A stretch of DNA of 64,000 nucleotides from Azoarcus sp. L1K30 (GTDB lineage Bacteria; Pseudomonadota; Gammaproteobacteria; Burkholderiales; Rhodocyclaceae), in NCBI RefSeq assembly GCF_018122735.1, contig NZ_JAGRRD010000001.1, positions 4,833,486 through 4,897,485 on the forward strand. Reading direction: 5' to 3'. Made by a program: the position numbers and the translations under genes. Below are positions 35,476 to 42,688 of this stretch, piece by piece (the stretch's first letter is position 1; each line of letters starts with the position of its first letter). A model generated the notes under the pieces. It was given only the letters and a program-made list of their open reading frames with translations. It had not been told where the DNA came from and searched no databases.

Positions 35476-35521
35476 CGAGGTGCCGACAATGACTTCGTCT
35501 GTTTCATTCCCGGGCTAATAA

Positions 35522-35551
35522 GCAAGAAGGCAGCGCGAGCTGCCTTCTTGC
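35522..35551 (-). terminator. hairpin terminator, probably of queD
   Basis: GCAAGAAGGCAGC and GCTGCCTTCTTGC form a perfect 13-bp stem with loop GCGA. On the minus strand TTATTAG follows, fitting termination of queD, which stops 55 bases before. On the plus strand TTTGG follows, so it may also stop read-through from the desaturase gene. Confidence 0.65.
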
Positions 35552-35606
35552 TTTGGAGGACGACAGGCGTGCGTGACGGAGAGGCTGGGAGGCCGCCTGC
35601 GCCCGC

Positions 35607-36056
35607 TCAGTTCTCGCCCCGCACGGCGTCAGCCCAGCAATTCGGGGTTTCGTACAGGCGCACACGCTCGAGGCGCAACTGGTTGCCGTAAACGTCCTGA
35701 TAGCCACTGTCCAGAACACGGAAGGCTTCGGCCGCCAGATGCTCTGCGGTGGGGACGACATCGAGCACGACCGTCTTGTGTCCGGGCATCGAGGCGAGGA
35801 AAGTGGCGACCTCGACATCACCCCGATAGACGAGGAAGGCATGATCCCAGCGCTGGACGATCAGTTCGCTGGCAACTTTCTTGACGTCGGCGAAGTCCAT
35901 CACCATGCCATTGACCGCTTCGCCGGCGGCATTGATGATGTGGCCTGACAGCGTCACCTCCAGCGCGTAGCGGTGGCCGTGCAGGTGTCGGCACTGACTT
36001 GCGTGATCCGGAATCCGGTGTCCGGCATCGAATTCGAGACGGCGGGTGATGCGCAT
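35607..36056 (-). CDS. queD: 6-carboxy-5,6,7,8-tetrahydropterin synthase
   Basis: The 149-residue enzyme of the PTPS family acts in queuosine/7-deazaguanine synthesis, making 6-carboxytetrahydropterin from dihydroneopterin triphosphate. Zinc histidines are H13 (FDAGHRI), H26 and H28 (CRHLHGHRY) and the catalytic cysteine is C22. The C-terminal glutamate lies in YETPNCW. It is divergent from a radical SAM gene, with 66 bases between starts. Confidence 0.92.
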   Translation of the reverse strand: MRITRRLEFDAGHRIPDHASQCRHLHGHRYALEVTLSGHIINAAGEAVNGMVMDFADVKKVASELIVQRWDHAFLVYRGDVEVATFLASMPGHKTVVLDVVPTAEHLAAEAFRVLDSGYQDVYGNQLRLERVRLYETPNCWADAVRGEN

Positions 36057-36122
36057 GGTTAACCTCGCTTGAAAGGCGGCGGATTATAGCACCCGTCCGT
36101 TCCCGGCTTCGCGCCGAAAAAG

Positions 36123-37001
36123 ATGCAACTCACTGAGCCAGAAATGATTTCTCCTACAACTGCGACGTTGACTGTCCATGACCACAACCGCGAGCTTGCG
36201 GGCCTGACCTATGTGTATCCGGTGCTGTCGCGGCGGGCGGGCGGTGTGTCCATCGGCATCAATCTCAACCCCAACAACGCCTGCAACTGGCATTGCGCCT
36301 ACTGCCAGGTACCCGATCTGGTCAGGGGAAAGGCGCCGGAGATCGACACGGGTCGTCTCGAAGGGGAGTTGCGCGGTTTCCTGCACGCGCTGGTAAAGGG
36401 CGACTGGCTGCGTCACAACGCACCGGAGGGCGCGCGCACGATCCGCGATATTGCCTTCTCCGGCAATGGCGAACCCACCAGTGCAGAGTCGTTTCCCGAA
36501 ATAGTTGACCTGGTCGCGCGCCTGCATGACGAGTTCGATCTGGGCGGTGATGTGCCCATCCGGCTCATTACCAATGGTAGCCTGATGGCGCAGCCCCGCG
36601 TACAGGAAGGGGTTGCACGGCTGGCGAGGGCAGGTGGCGAGGTGTGGTTCAAGGTCGATGGCGGCGAGGCGGATGCGATCGAGCGCATCAACGGTGTGCG
36701 CCTGGCGCCGGATGCGATTTCGCGCCACCTCGCTCTGTGCGCGTCGCTGTGCCCGACCTGGGTGCAGACCTGCATGTTTCGTTGGGACGGTGCCTTGCCC
36801 GCAGCGCATGAAATCGACGCCTACCTCGACGTGCTCATGGGCGCGGGCGTCGAATCGCTGCAGGGTGTGCTGCTGTATGGCATTGCGCGTGAGTCCATGC
36901 AACCGGAGGCTGCACATCTGTCTGCACTTTCGAGCGCCGAGCTCGAGGCCATTGCGGAGCGGATCAGAAAAAAAGGGCTGACGGTTCGCGTCAGCCCTTG
37001 A
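36123..37001 (+). CDS. radical SAM protein of unknown substrate
   Basis: The 292-residue protein has the [4Fe-4S]/SAM motif CxxxCxxC at C54, C58 and C61 (CNWHCAYC). The partial TIM barrel shows DIAFSGNGEPTSAESFPEI (SAM-binding GGE-like motif GNGEPT) and RLITNGSLM. Database labels for similar proteins range from wyosine-synthase-like to generic. Its head-to-head place with queD suggests a modified-nucleoside role but the CX3CX2C motif and length do not prove QueE. ATG 36123 is the first start; ATG 36144 is an alternative. Its last codons contain the terminator of the convergent XRE gene. Confidence 0.8.
   Translation: MQLTEPEMISPTTATLTVHDHNRELAGLTYVYPVLSRRAGGVSIGINLNPNNACNWHCAYCQVPDLVRGKAPEIDTGRLEGELRGFLHALVKGDWLRHNAPEGARTIRDIAFSGNGEPTSAESFPEIVDLVARLHDEFDLGGDVPIRLITNGSLMAQPRVQEGVARLARAGGEVWFKVDGGEADAIERINGVRLAPDAISRHLALCASLCPTWVQTCMFRWDGALPAAHEIDAYLDVLMGAGVESLQGVLLYGIARESMQPEAAHLSALSSAELEAIAERIRKKGLTVRVSP
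36968..36997 (-). terminator. intrinsic terminator of the XRE gene, inside the radical SAM coding end
   Basis: GGGCTGACG and CGTCAGCCC form a 9-bp stem with loop GTTCG. On the minus strand seven T residues follow. The whole structure lies within the last eleven codons of the plus-strand radical SAM gene, encoding KKGLTVRVSP, and 38 bases past the XRE stop. Confidence 0.85.
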
Positions 37002-37034
37002 GCGGTGAAGACGCCCGTAGCACGGGCGCTGTCA

Positions 37035-37328
37035 TCAGCCTGCCTTGCGCTTGGCCTTGGCTTCCTTCTTCAGGGTCTTGTACAGATCCGGGTTGCTGGC
37101 CTTCAGGTACTCGGCGACATCCACGTCATCGCGCTTGACCTTGTTGATGTCGATCTGTTCGACGTGCACCAGGCGCAGCAGTGCCTGAACCGGGCGCGGA
37201 ATGTTGCGGCCGCTCTCATAGCGGGAGCCGCCACTCTGGGTGACGCCGATCTTGGACCAGAACTGCGATTGGTTCAGTCCGAGCTTGCGGCGAATTTCAC
37301 GTACATCGAGGGTGTCTGAGTTTTTCAT
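37035..37328 (-). CDS. small XRE-type helix-turn-helix regulator
   Basis: The 97-residue protein has one Cro/CI-type helix-turn-helix (about 8-60): IRRKLGLNQSQFWSKIGVTQSGGSRYESGR, then a short tail rich in lysine. The 'QSxFWxxIGVTQSGGSRYExGR' pattern is shared by a group of betaproteobacterial regulators. No toxin or phage gene is adjacent. The ATG at 37328 is preceded by AGGACAAGG. A 22-base perfect palindrome 61 bases upstream is a likely autoregulatory operator. Confidence 0.8.
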   Translation of the reverse strand: MKNSDTLDVREIRRKLGLNQSQFWSKIGVTQSGGSRYESGRNIPRPVQALLRLVHVEQIDINKVKRDDVDVAEYLKASNPDLYKTLKKEAKAKRKAG

Positions 37329-37388
37329 GGCCTTGTCCTGTGTCGAGTTGTCAGGCATATATTGAGACGGAATCTGCCTGTATTTGGT

Positions 37389-37410
37389 TCCTACAACTTA
37401 AGTTGTAGGA
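37389..37410. promoter_or_regulatory. 22-base perfect palindrome, likely operator of the XRE gene
   Basis: TCCTACAACTT|AAGTTGTAGGA is a perfect dyad with no spacer, 61 bases upstream of the XRE ATG. It has no T-run and lies outside genes, which suits a DNA operator more than a terminator. The rest of the 554-base gap up to the tRNA shows no convincing gene. Confidence 0.6.
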
Positions 37411-37839
37411 TGACCGAAGTATAGATCAAGGTCTGCCAGATATACAACGGTGATATTTCACAAATCCGGGTTAACCGCATGCGATAGTGCAAAATTGTTG
37501 CCCGCAATCGGCCTTCGCGGAGGGGCAGACCACCTGCCTGCGGCCCCTTTGGCTTTGCCGACAGACACTTGGCCGGTGGCTGCGTCTTACGTGCTGCGGC
37601 GCTTTCAAGCGAGGTGACGGGCCCGGAAGGAGCAGACCGGGTCGCCGACGCGATCTTCGGGGCTGCGTATCCGCGAGGCTTGCCTCGATGTATTCGACCG
37701 GCGGCGCGTTTCGCTGGGGGAATGCGCACACACATCCGTCCTGATGCCCGCGGGCACCATGTTCGAATCGTCTACGCGCGGCGCGAACAGGCTGAAGATC
37801 CCGATCCACCTGCGTGAGGCAAAAAATCGCGAATGAAAA

Positions 37840-37868
37840 TTGACCGCGGCGCGGGGAGTCTATATAGT
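37840..37868 (+). promoter_or_regulatory. promoter of tRNA-Ser
   Basis: TTGACC (37840-37845) and TATAGT (37863-37868) are separated by 17 bases. A GC-rich discriminator follows, as in stringently controlled stable-RNA promoters. The tRNA starts 14 bases after the -10 box. Confidence 0.7.
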
Positions 37869-37882
37869 CCCGCCTTCGTAAC

Positions 37883-37975
37883 GGAGACGTGGCCGAGAGG
37901 TCGAAGGCACTCCCCTGCTAAGGGAGCAGACGGGCAAAACCTGTCTCAAGGGTTCGAATCCCTTCGTCTCCGCCA
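37883..37975 (+). tRNA. tRNA-Ser (anticodon GCU)
   Basis: A 93-base type II tRNA with acceptor stem GGAGACG/CGTCTCC, anticodon arm CTCCC-CTGCTAA-GGGAG (anticodon GCT), a long variable arm typical of serine tRNAs, T arm AAGGGTTCGAATCCCTT, discriminator G and encoded CCA. It reads AGC/AGU codons. A promoter and an intrinsic terminator flank it, so it is a single unit. Confidence 0.97.
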
Positions 37976-37983
37976 GTACAAGT

Positions 37984-38013
37984 AAAAAAGCCCTTGGTTT
38001 CAAGGGCTTTTTT
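37984..38013 (+). terminator. intrinsic terminator of tRNA-Ser
   Basis: GCCCTTG and CAAGGGC (loop GTTT) flanked by A-run and T-run (AAAAAA...TTTTTT) pair to a 12-13-bp stem ending in seven T residues, nine bases after the CCA. It is nearly symmetric and could work in both directions. Confidence 0.9.
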
Positions 38014-38344
38014 ACTTTCAGCGTTTGCTGGAATGCCATCGCGCCTGGCTGTGGCATTGGCTGTGCCGGCTCGGGTGTTGTCGGACGCTTCTTCATGCTT
38101 CCAGGCACCGTGTCAGGCACCGTGTCAGGCAATCATCACTCTGCTTCGGGCTGATCCCGTTGATCTCCAAGTCGGTCGTCAGCGGCGTCTTAAGCCCGTT
38201 CGGTCTTCGTCGCATCCGACTTCGTTCGCGGTGTTGCTTATCCTTTCACGGTGTATGAATCACTCCAAGATAGAGCGGCCAAGAACTGTATTGTCTGTCC
38301 GCCGTGCCATAGCCAACTCAGGCATTGATGGCCTGGGGCCTGAG
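38014..38344. other. gene-free stretch with short direct repeat
   Basis: No convincing gene in these 331 bases. AGGCACCGTGTC occurs twice in tandem (38103-38114, 38115-38126) plus AGGCA of a third copy. The segment separates the tRNA from the catabolic island's regulator gene. Confidence 0.5.
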
Positions 38345-41050
38345 TCAGTGCAGCAGGCCGTGGTCGAGTGCTTTGGCAATTGCCTGCGTACGGCTGCGGA
38401 TGCCAAGCTTGCTGTAGATACGTCTCAGATGGGTTTGCACGGTGTTTTCGGAGACGAACAGTTTGTCTGCCAGCGCCTTGTTGGAATGCCCGTCCGCAAG
38501 CAGGCGGAGAATCTGGTTTTCGCGCGGAGTGAGTGGCGACGCGGTCTCGGCTTGCGGTTTGGCCGGCACTTCGAGTGCTGACCGGTGGGCTGCGTTTCTT
38601 AGCTTCCGAAGGTAGGCGGGTGCGATGTCCGTCTTATGCGCCTCGAGCGCATCGAGCAAAGGCATGAGTTGCCAGGACTCATCTGCCACGACCCGGATCA
38701 GTCCGTCTACTTGAGTGTTGATCAGCGCGCGTTCCAGTGTTTCCAGGGCCAGGGGACGCCGCCGGGTGACTTCAAACGCTTGGGCTAGCAGGCATTGCAG
38801 GCGGATCGTGCGGCGTCTGCGATTGCGTGCGCCAGCGACACAGATTGCGTCCTGAATCTGGGGGATGAGTGCTTGTGGCGTGCCTTCGACCAGTGCCAGA
38901 CGGAAGGCCGCGATCAACGGGTCATCGAGGTCTTCGGCATAATTGGACAGACCTTCGAAAGATTGCCAGATAGAGGGGGACGTAATGAGCGGCATCATTC
39001 TCTGCGCCGCGATGATATCGCCGGCAATCAGGGCAAGCCTCTGTTTTTCGATTCGTGCCGCTGCCGCGATCCGTGGAATGGACCGGATGTCGCCCATATC
39101 CTGCAGCGTGTCCAGCGTGTTGAGGGCTTCATTGCGTTGGCCGCGATAGGCCTGTGCGCGAGCGCGCAGCCGGTAAGCGACTATTGCATGGTCCGGAAGG
39201 CACCCGTCGTGAATGAGTGGGAGGTAATCGACAAGCAGGGTTTCGGCGGCGCACAACTCATCCGTTTCGTAGAGGGCCTCGCTCAGGTGCGCCGCTACGA
39301 TGGCCGTCGAAATTGTGTAGCGATGACCCGCACTGACCGTACTATCGAGCAGTCGCTCCAGGCGTACCCGAGCGTCATTGACTCGTCCATGGAGCAGGCT
39401 CAGGCAACCTTCGAAGCTGAGTGAGTAGTTCAGCCCGTGAATGGCGCCTATCGGTTCGAGGCAATGTTTGGCAATGGCCAGATGCCGAAGGGCTGCCGTA
39501 TCGTCACCTGTTGAAATGCTGTGGAATGCGCACGCATTGCGTACGAGTCCCGCCACATACGGGGGCGCTGAGTCGAGTCCTTCGGTGGCGTTCTCGGCAA
39601 CTTCGAACGCCTCAATCAGACGATCTGACCATGCTGATAGCATTATCTTGACCGCGACCAGTTCGTAGGCGATATCTGTATCCTGCGCCGCTGACTCAGG
39701 CACCATGTTGACCAGGCGTTTGGCATCACTGTAGCGGTGAAGAAAGGTCGCCGCGTAAGCGCCGGCAATGGCCAGCTCGGGGTAGTCCGGAAGCACGGGC
39801 TGCGGCAGTGCGTTAATCCAGTTCATGACCGTATCGAGTTGTCCGATCCGGATCAGGTCCGTGGCACGAGTGGCCATGATCCGGGCTGCGAGTTGCGGGT
39901 CTCCTCCATCCAGCGCATAAGGGATGGCGGGAAACGGCTTACCGTTTTCCACCAGCCAGCGCGCCGCGTTCAGCTGTATTTGGCGAACTTCGTCTGCCGA
40001 AGGGTTTGACAGGCGGTACTGTTCGCTCAGGAACTCGCGAAACAGCGGGTGGTAGCGGTACCACGGGCCATCACTGTCGATCTTCTGCAGGAAGAGATTG
40101 TCGCGTTCGGTTTGCGCCAAGAGGTTGAGACTGTCGGCCTCGCCCAGCGTCCGTTCGCACATGACCGGGCAGAACGAGTCGAGAAGGCTCGTCTTGAGCA
40201 GAAAGCGGCGATGTCCATCCGGCAGGCAGCCGAGGACATCTTCGGCCAGATAGTCGGAGATGCTTTGGGTCGAGTCCTTCAGCCCCTTCAAAAGGTCACC
40301 AGCGTCCGGTCGCCGTATCAGTGCCGCCGCGGCAAGCTGGAGCGCTGCGGGCCAGCCATCCGTGCGGGCCTGAAGTGTCGCCAGATCGTCCTCGTTAAGT
40401 GAGCATTGAAGTTGCTCGGCGATGTAACGACGGGTCTCGTCAGCATCGAACTTGAGCAGGTCCGCTTCGATGTCGAGCAGCCGACCGACGACTCGCAACC
40501 GCCCGAGCGGGAGATCCGGGTGCTGACGGGTGCCCAGTATCAGCCGTTGCCCGGGAGAAAGTCCGGCCACCAGAGTCGAGACAACGGACAGGACCTTAGG
40601 CGAGGACACCTGTTCGAAGTCATCGATAAACAGCGCAAAAGGTGTCTCGATCAGACTGACCGTCTCGATCAGCTGCTGGATGCGACCACTGGTCGAGCCT
40701 GCTGCGCTCTCCATGCCGCTGGAGAGTACGGGGGGCTCGTCCAGCTCGGGCAGGACCCTGCTCAGGGCCGACCAGAGATAGACGGCAAAACGGCCCAGAT
40801 CATTCTCGTTGGCGTCGACCGTGAGCCAGCCGACGCGAATGCCTTCCTGTTGCAGTTGATCGTGCAGCTGACCCATGGCCGTTGATTTGCCGTAGCCGGC
40901 CGGGGCGGTGACCACCACCAGATTGGCCGGCGATCCACTGACGATCTCGGTGATCCGATGGCGTGCGATCTTGCGCGCGGATTCATAGTTGGGGCGCAGC
41001 TTTCGCGTGTTGATTCGCACGCTGCCGGGAACGGCGGGATGGCTGAGCAT
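38345..41050 (-). CDS. MalT-type LuxR transcriptional activator (large ATP-binding regulator)
   Basis: The 901-residue regulator has an N-terminal STAND-type ATPase (P-loop APAGYGKST at 49-57, FALFIDDFEQV as Walker B). A long helical TPR-like region (about 350-820) probably binds the inducer, followed by a C-terminal LuxR helix-turn-helix (837-901: LTPRENQILRLLADGHSNKALADKLFVSENTVQTHL). Family members such as MalT and AlkS bind ATP and an inducer, then activate adjacent catabolic operons. This gene is divergent from the acyl-CoA catabolic genes with 344 bases between, so it likely controls them. The ATG at 41050 is the first usable start. Confidence 0.88.
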   Translation of the reverse strand: MLSHPAVPGSVRINTRKLRPNYESARKIARHRITEIVSGSPANLVVVTAPAGYGKSTAMGQLHDQLQQEGIRVGWLTVDANENDLGRFAVYLWSALSRVLPELDEPPVLSSGMESAAGSTSGRIQQLIETVSLIETPFALFIDDFEQVSSPKVLSVVSTLVAGLSPGQRLILGTRQHPDLPLGRLRVVGRLLDIEADLLKFDADETRRYIAEQLQCSLNEDDLATLQARTDGWPAALQLAAAALIRRPDAGDLLKGLKDSTQSISDYLAEDVLGCLPDGHRRFLLKTSLLDSFCPVMCERTLGEADSLNLLAQTERDNLFLQKIDSDGPWYRYHPLFREFLSEQYRLSNPSADEVRQIQLNAARWLVENGKPFPAIPYALDGGDPQLAARIMATRATDLIRIGQLDTVMNWINALPQPVLPDYPELAIAGAYAATFLHRYSDAKRLVNMVPESAAQDTDIAYELVAVKIMLSAWSDRLIEAFEVAENATEGLDSAPPYVAGLVRNACAFHSISTGDDTAALRHLAIAKHCLEPIGAIHGLNYSLSFEGCLSLLHGRVNDARVRLERLLDSTVSAGHRYTISTAIVAAHLSEALYETDELCAAETLLVDYLPLIHDGCLPDHAIVAYRLRARAQAYRGQRNEALNTLDTLQDMGDIRSIPRIAAAARIEKQRLALIAGDIIAAQRMMPLITSPSIWQSFEGLSNYAEDLDDPLIAAFRLALVEGTPQALIPQIQDAICVAGARNRRRRTIRLQCLLAQAFEVTRRRPLALETLERALINTQVDGLIRVVADESWQLMPLLDALEAHKTDIAPAYLRKLRNAAHRSALEVPAKPQAETASPLTPRENQILRLLADGHSNKALADKLFVSENTVQTHLRRIYSKLGIRSRTQAIAKALDHGLLH

Positions 41051-41154
41051 GGTGTGGTCGTGCTCCGGACTCTCTTGATCTCGATGTTCAGTATGACGAC
41101 AAAAGTTACCGAGGGAAACCTTATTTATGGCTATGTAGCCCTTCGCTTGGATGC

Positions 41155-41176
41155 ATAAAAAATAAAATAAAACAAT
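41155..41176. promoter_or_regulatory. A/T-rich tract in the island's divergent control region
   Basis: A run of about 22 A/T-rich bases (ATAAAAAATAAAATAAAACA type) stands out in otherwise GC-rich DNA between the regulator and the catabolic operon. It could act as an UP element or bend. No convincing -35/-10 pair is seen next to it; an activator-dependent promoter with a poor -35 box is likely. Confidence 0.35.
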
Positions 41177-41261
41177 TGGTTAAGTGTGGCTCTATGCTTC
41201 TGGGCAGGGATTTACGTGCGACTGTTGCTGGCCGGCTGCTGCTTTCGCGGCGCAGCATTTG

Positions 41262-41277
41262 TCACTGAAATCAGTGA
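41262..41277. promoter_or_regulatory. inverted repeat in the catabolic operon leader
   Basis: TCACTGA-AA-TCAGTGA is a perfect 7-2-7 dyad 118 bases before the first catabolic ATG. It may be an operator for the divergent regulator or for a second repressor. MalT-type proteins often use short direct repeats, so a second factor is possible. Confidence 0.4.
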
Positions 41278-41394
41278 TGGTCGGCAGCGTCAAATCTCGT
41301 CTGTTTTCGCGATTGAGCAAGTTTATGGGGGCATCGAAAATCTTTCCAACGACGGGGCACTCCGCAGACGCCCTGCATCACAGGAGAGAGACAC

Positions 41395-42651
41395 ATGAAC
41401 GAGAGGAGGCCGCTTCCCCAGGCGAACAAACTGGGGTCGCTCGGTGCGGAAGCGCCGCTACCCGAAACCGCTACGATGATCTTGGGCAGTCTGCAGCGCT
41501 ATGCGCAGACGGTGATGCGCCCCATCGGCACCGAACTCGACCGCATGAGCCCCGACGCGGTCGCCGCTCCCGACTCGCCCTACTGGGAGGCACGCCGCAA
41601 GTTCGTCGAGCTTGGCTTCGGGGTCGAGGCGCTGCTGGGCTTCGAGCCCGAGGAGCGCGGCAAGATGATGTGCCTGCTGTTCGAGACCTTGGGCTGGGGC
41701 GACTCGGGCCTGGCGATCTCCTTCGGTGCCGGCATGCTGCCCCAGTACATGAGCGCGGTCCTCGGCCGCGAGGACCTGTTCCAGCAGTATCCGGACGGCA
41801 TGCTCGGCTGCTGGGGCATCACCGAGCCGGATCATGGCTCCGACACCCTGGACCCGAACCGCGGCATCTTTCACCCCCAGGGCCAGTACGGCCGGCCCAA
41901 CTGCTCGGCGCGGCTCGATGGCGACGAGGTGGTCATCAACGGGCAGAAATCGGCCTGGGTCTCCAACGGGACCATCGCCGAGGTGTGTGTACTGTATTGC
42001 GCCACCGATACCGGGACCACGCTCGACCCGCAACATGGTTGCGTGGTGATCGTGCCGATGGATGCGAAGGGCGTCTCGCGCGGCAAGCCGCTGGACAAGC
42101 TCGGCCAGCGTGCGCTCAACCAGGGCGAGATCTACTTCGACAACGTGCGCGTGCCGCGCAGCCACCTGCTGGCCGGGCCCGACGAGTTCCAGTCTGCGGT
42201 GAAGATCATTCATACCGCGGCCAACGGACTCATGGGTGCCACCTTTACCGGGGTGGCCCGGGCGGCCTTCGAGCTCGCGCTCGACTACGCCCATGAGCGC
42301 AAGCAGGGCGGGGTGCCGATCATCCGCCACCAGTCGGTGGCGCAGCGGCTGTTCCACATGTTCCGCAAGGTCGAAGCCTCGCGGGCACTGACCAACCGGG
42401 TCGTCCATTACAACTTCGTCTCGCCCGAACCGGCGCTGCATGCGGCCATGACCGCCAAGGTCACCGGCACCCAGACCGCCTTCGAAGTCGCCAGCGACGC
42501 CCTGCAGATCTTCGGTGGCAACGGGCTGACCCGCGAATACCCGGTCGAGAAGCTGCTGCGCGATGCGCGCGCCTCGCTGATCGAGGACGGTTGCAACGAG
42601 ATCCTCGCCATCAAGGGCGGCTACGCCCTCATCGATCCGGACCGCCTGTGA
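41395..42651 (+). CDS. acyl-CoA dehydrogenase
   Basis: The 418-residue flavoenzyme oxidises an acyl-CoA to the 2,3-enoyl-CoA. FAD-loop CWGITEPDHGSDT, NGQKSAWVSNGTIAE and the C-terminal DALQIFGGNGLTREYPVEKLLRDAR are clear. The catalytic glutamate region reads LIEDGCNEIL, not the usual YEGT/YAGT pattern, so substrate range may differ from fatty-acid enzymes. GGAGAGAGACAC precedes the ATG. First gene of the island's long plus-strand operon. Confidence 0.87.
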   Translation: MNERRPLPQANKLGSLGAEAPLPETATMILGSLQRYAQTVMRPIGTELDRMSPDAVAAPDSPYWEARRKFVELGFGVEALLGFEPEERGKMMCLLFETLGWGDSGLAISFGAGMLPQYMSAVLGREDLFQQYPDGMLGCWGITEPDHGSDTLDPNRGIFHPQGQYGRPNCSARLDGDEVVINGQKSAWVSNGTIAEVCVLYCATDTGTTLDPQHGCVVIVPMDAKGVSRGKPLDKLGQRALNQGEIYFDNVRVPRSHLLAGPDEFQSAVKIIHTAANGLMGATFTGVARAAFELALDYAHERKQGGVPIIRHQSVAQRLFHMFRKVEASRALTNRVVHYNFVSPEPALHAAMTAKVTGTQTAFEVASDALQIFGGNGLTREYPVEKLLRDARASLIEDGCNEILAIKGGYALIDPDRL

Positions 42652-42688
42652 CCGGCGGCCAGACCAAGCACAAGGAGCGATCGGCCTC

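Noticed and set aside
37411-37839. Minus-strand frames of 112-114 codons between the XRE gene and tRNA-Ser
   Set aside because: Rich in R, P and A with no domain, no ribosome site, and two frames overlap each other; likely non-coding.
37883-37975. tRNA-Ser 3' end as attachment site for the catabolic island
   Set aside because: No integrase gene is present and I found no copy of the tRNA 3' end in 62465-63024. The island's far border might lie outside the searched segment, so this is not excluded but not supported.
38103-38131. Tandem AGGCACCGTGTC as a CRISPR-like array
   Set aside because: Two and a half copies without spacers; it is a short tandem duplication.
37860-38132. Minus-strand open frame of 90 codons across tRNA-Ser
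   Set aside because: It is read through the tRNA and its terminator; such 'ETKGFEPLRQ' peptides are a known artefact of tRNA antisense translation.
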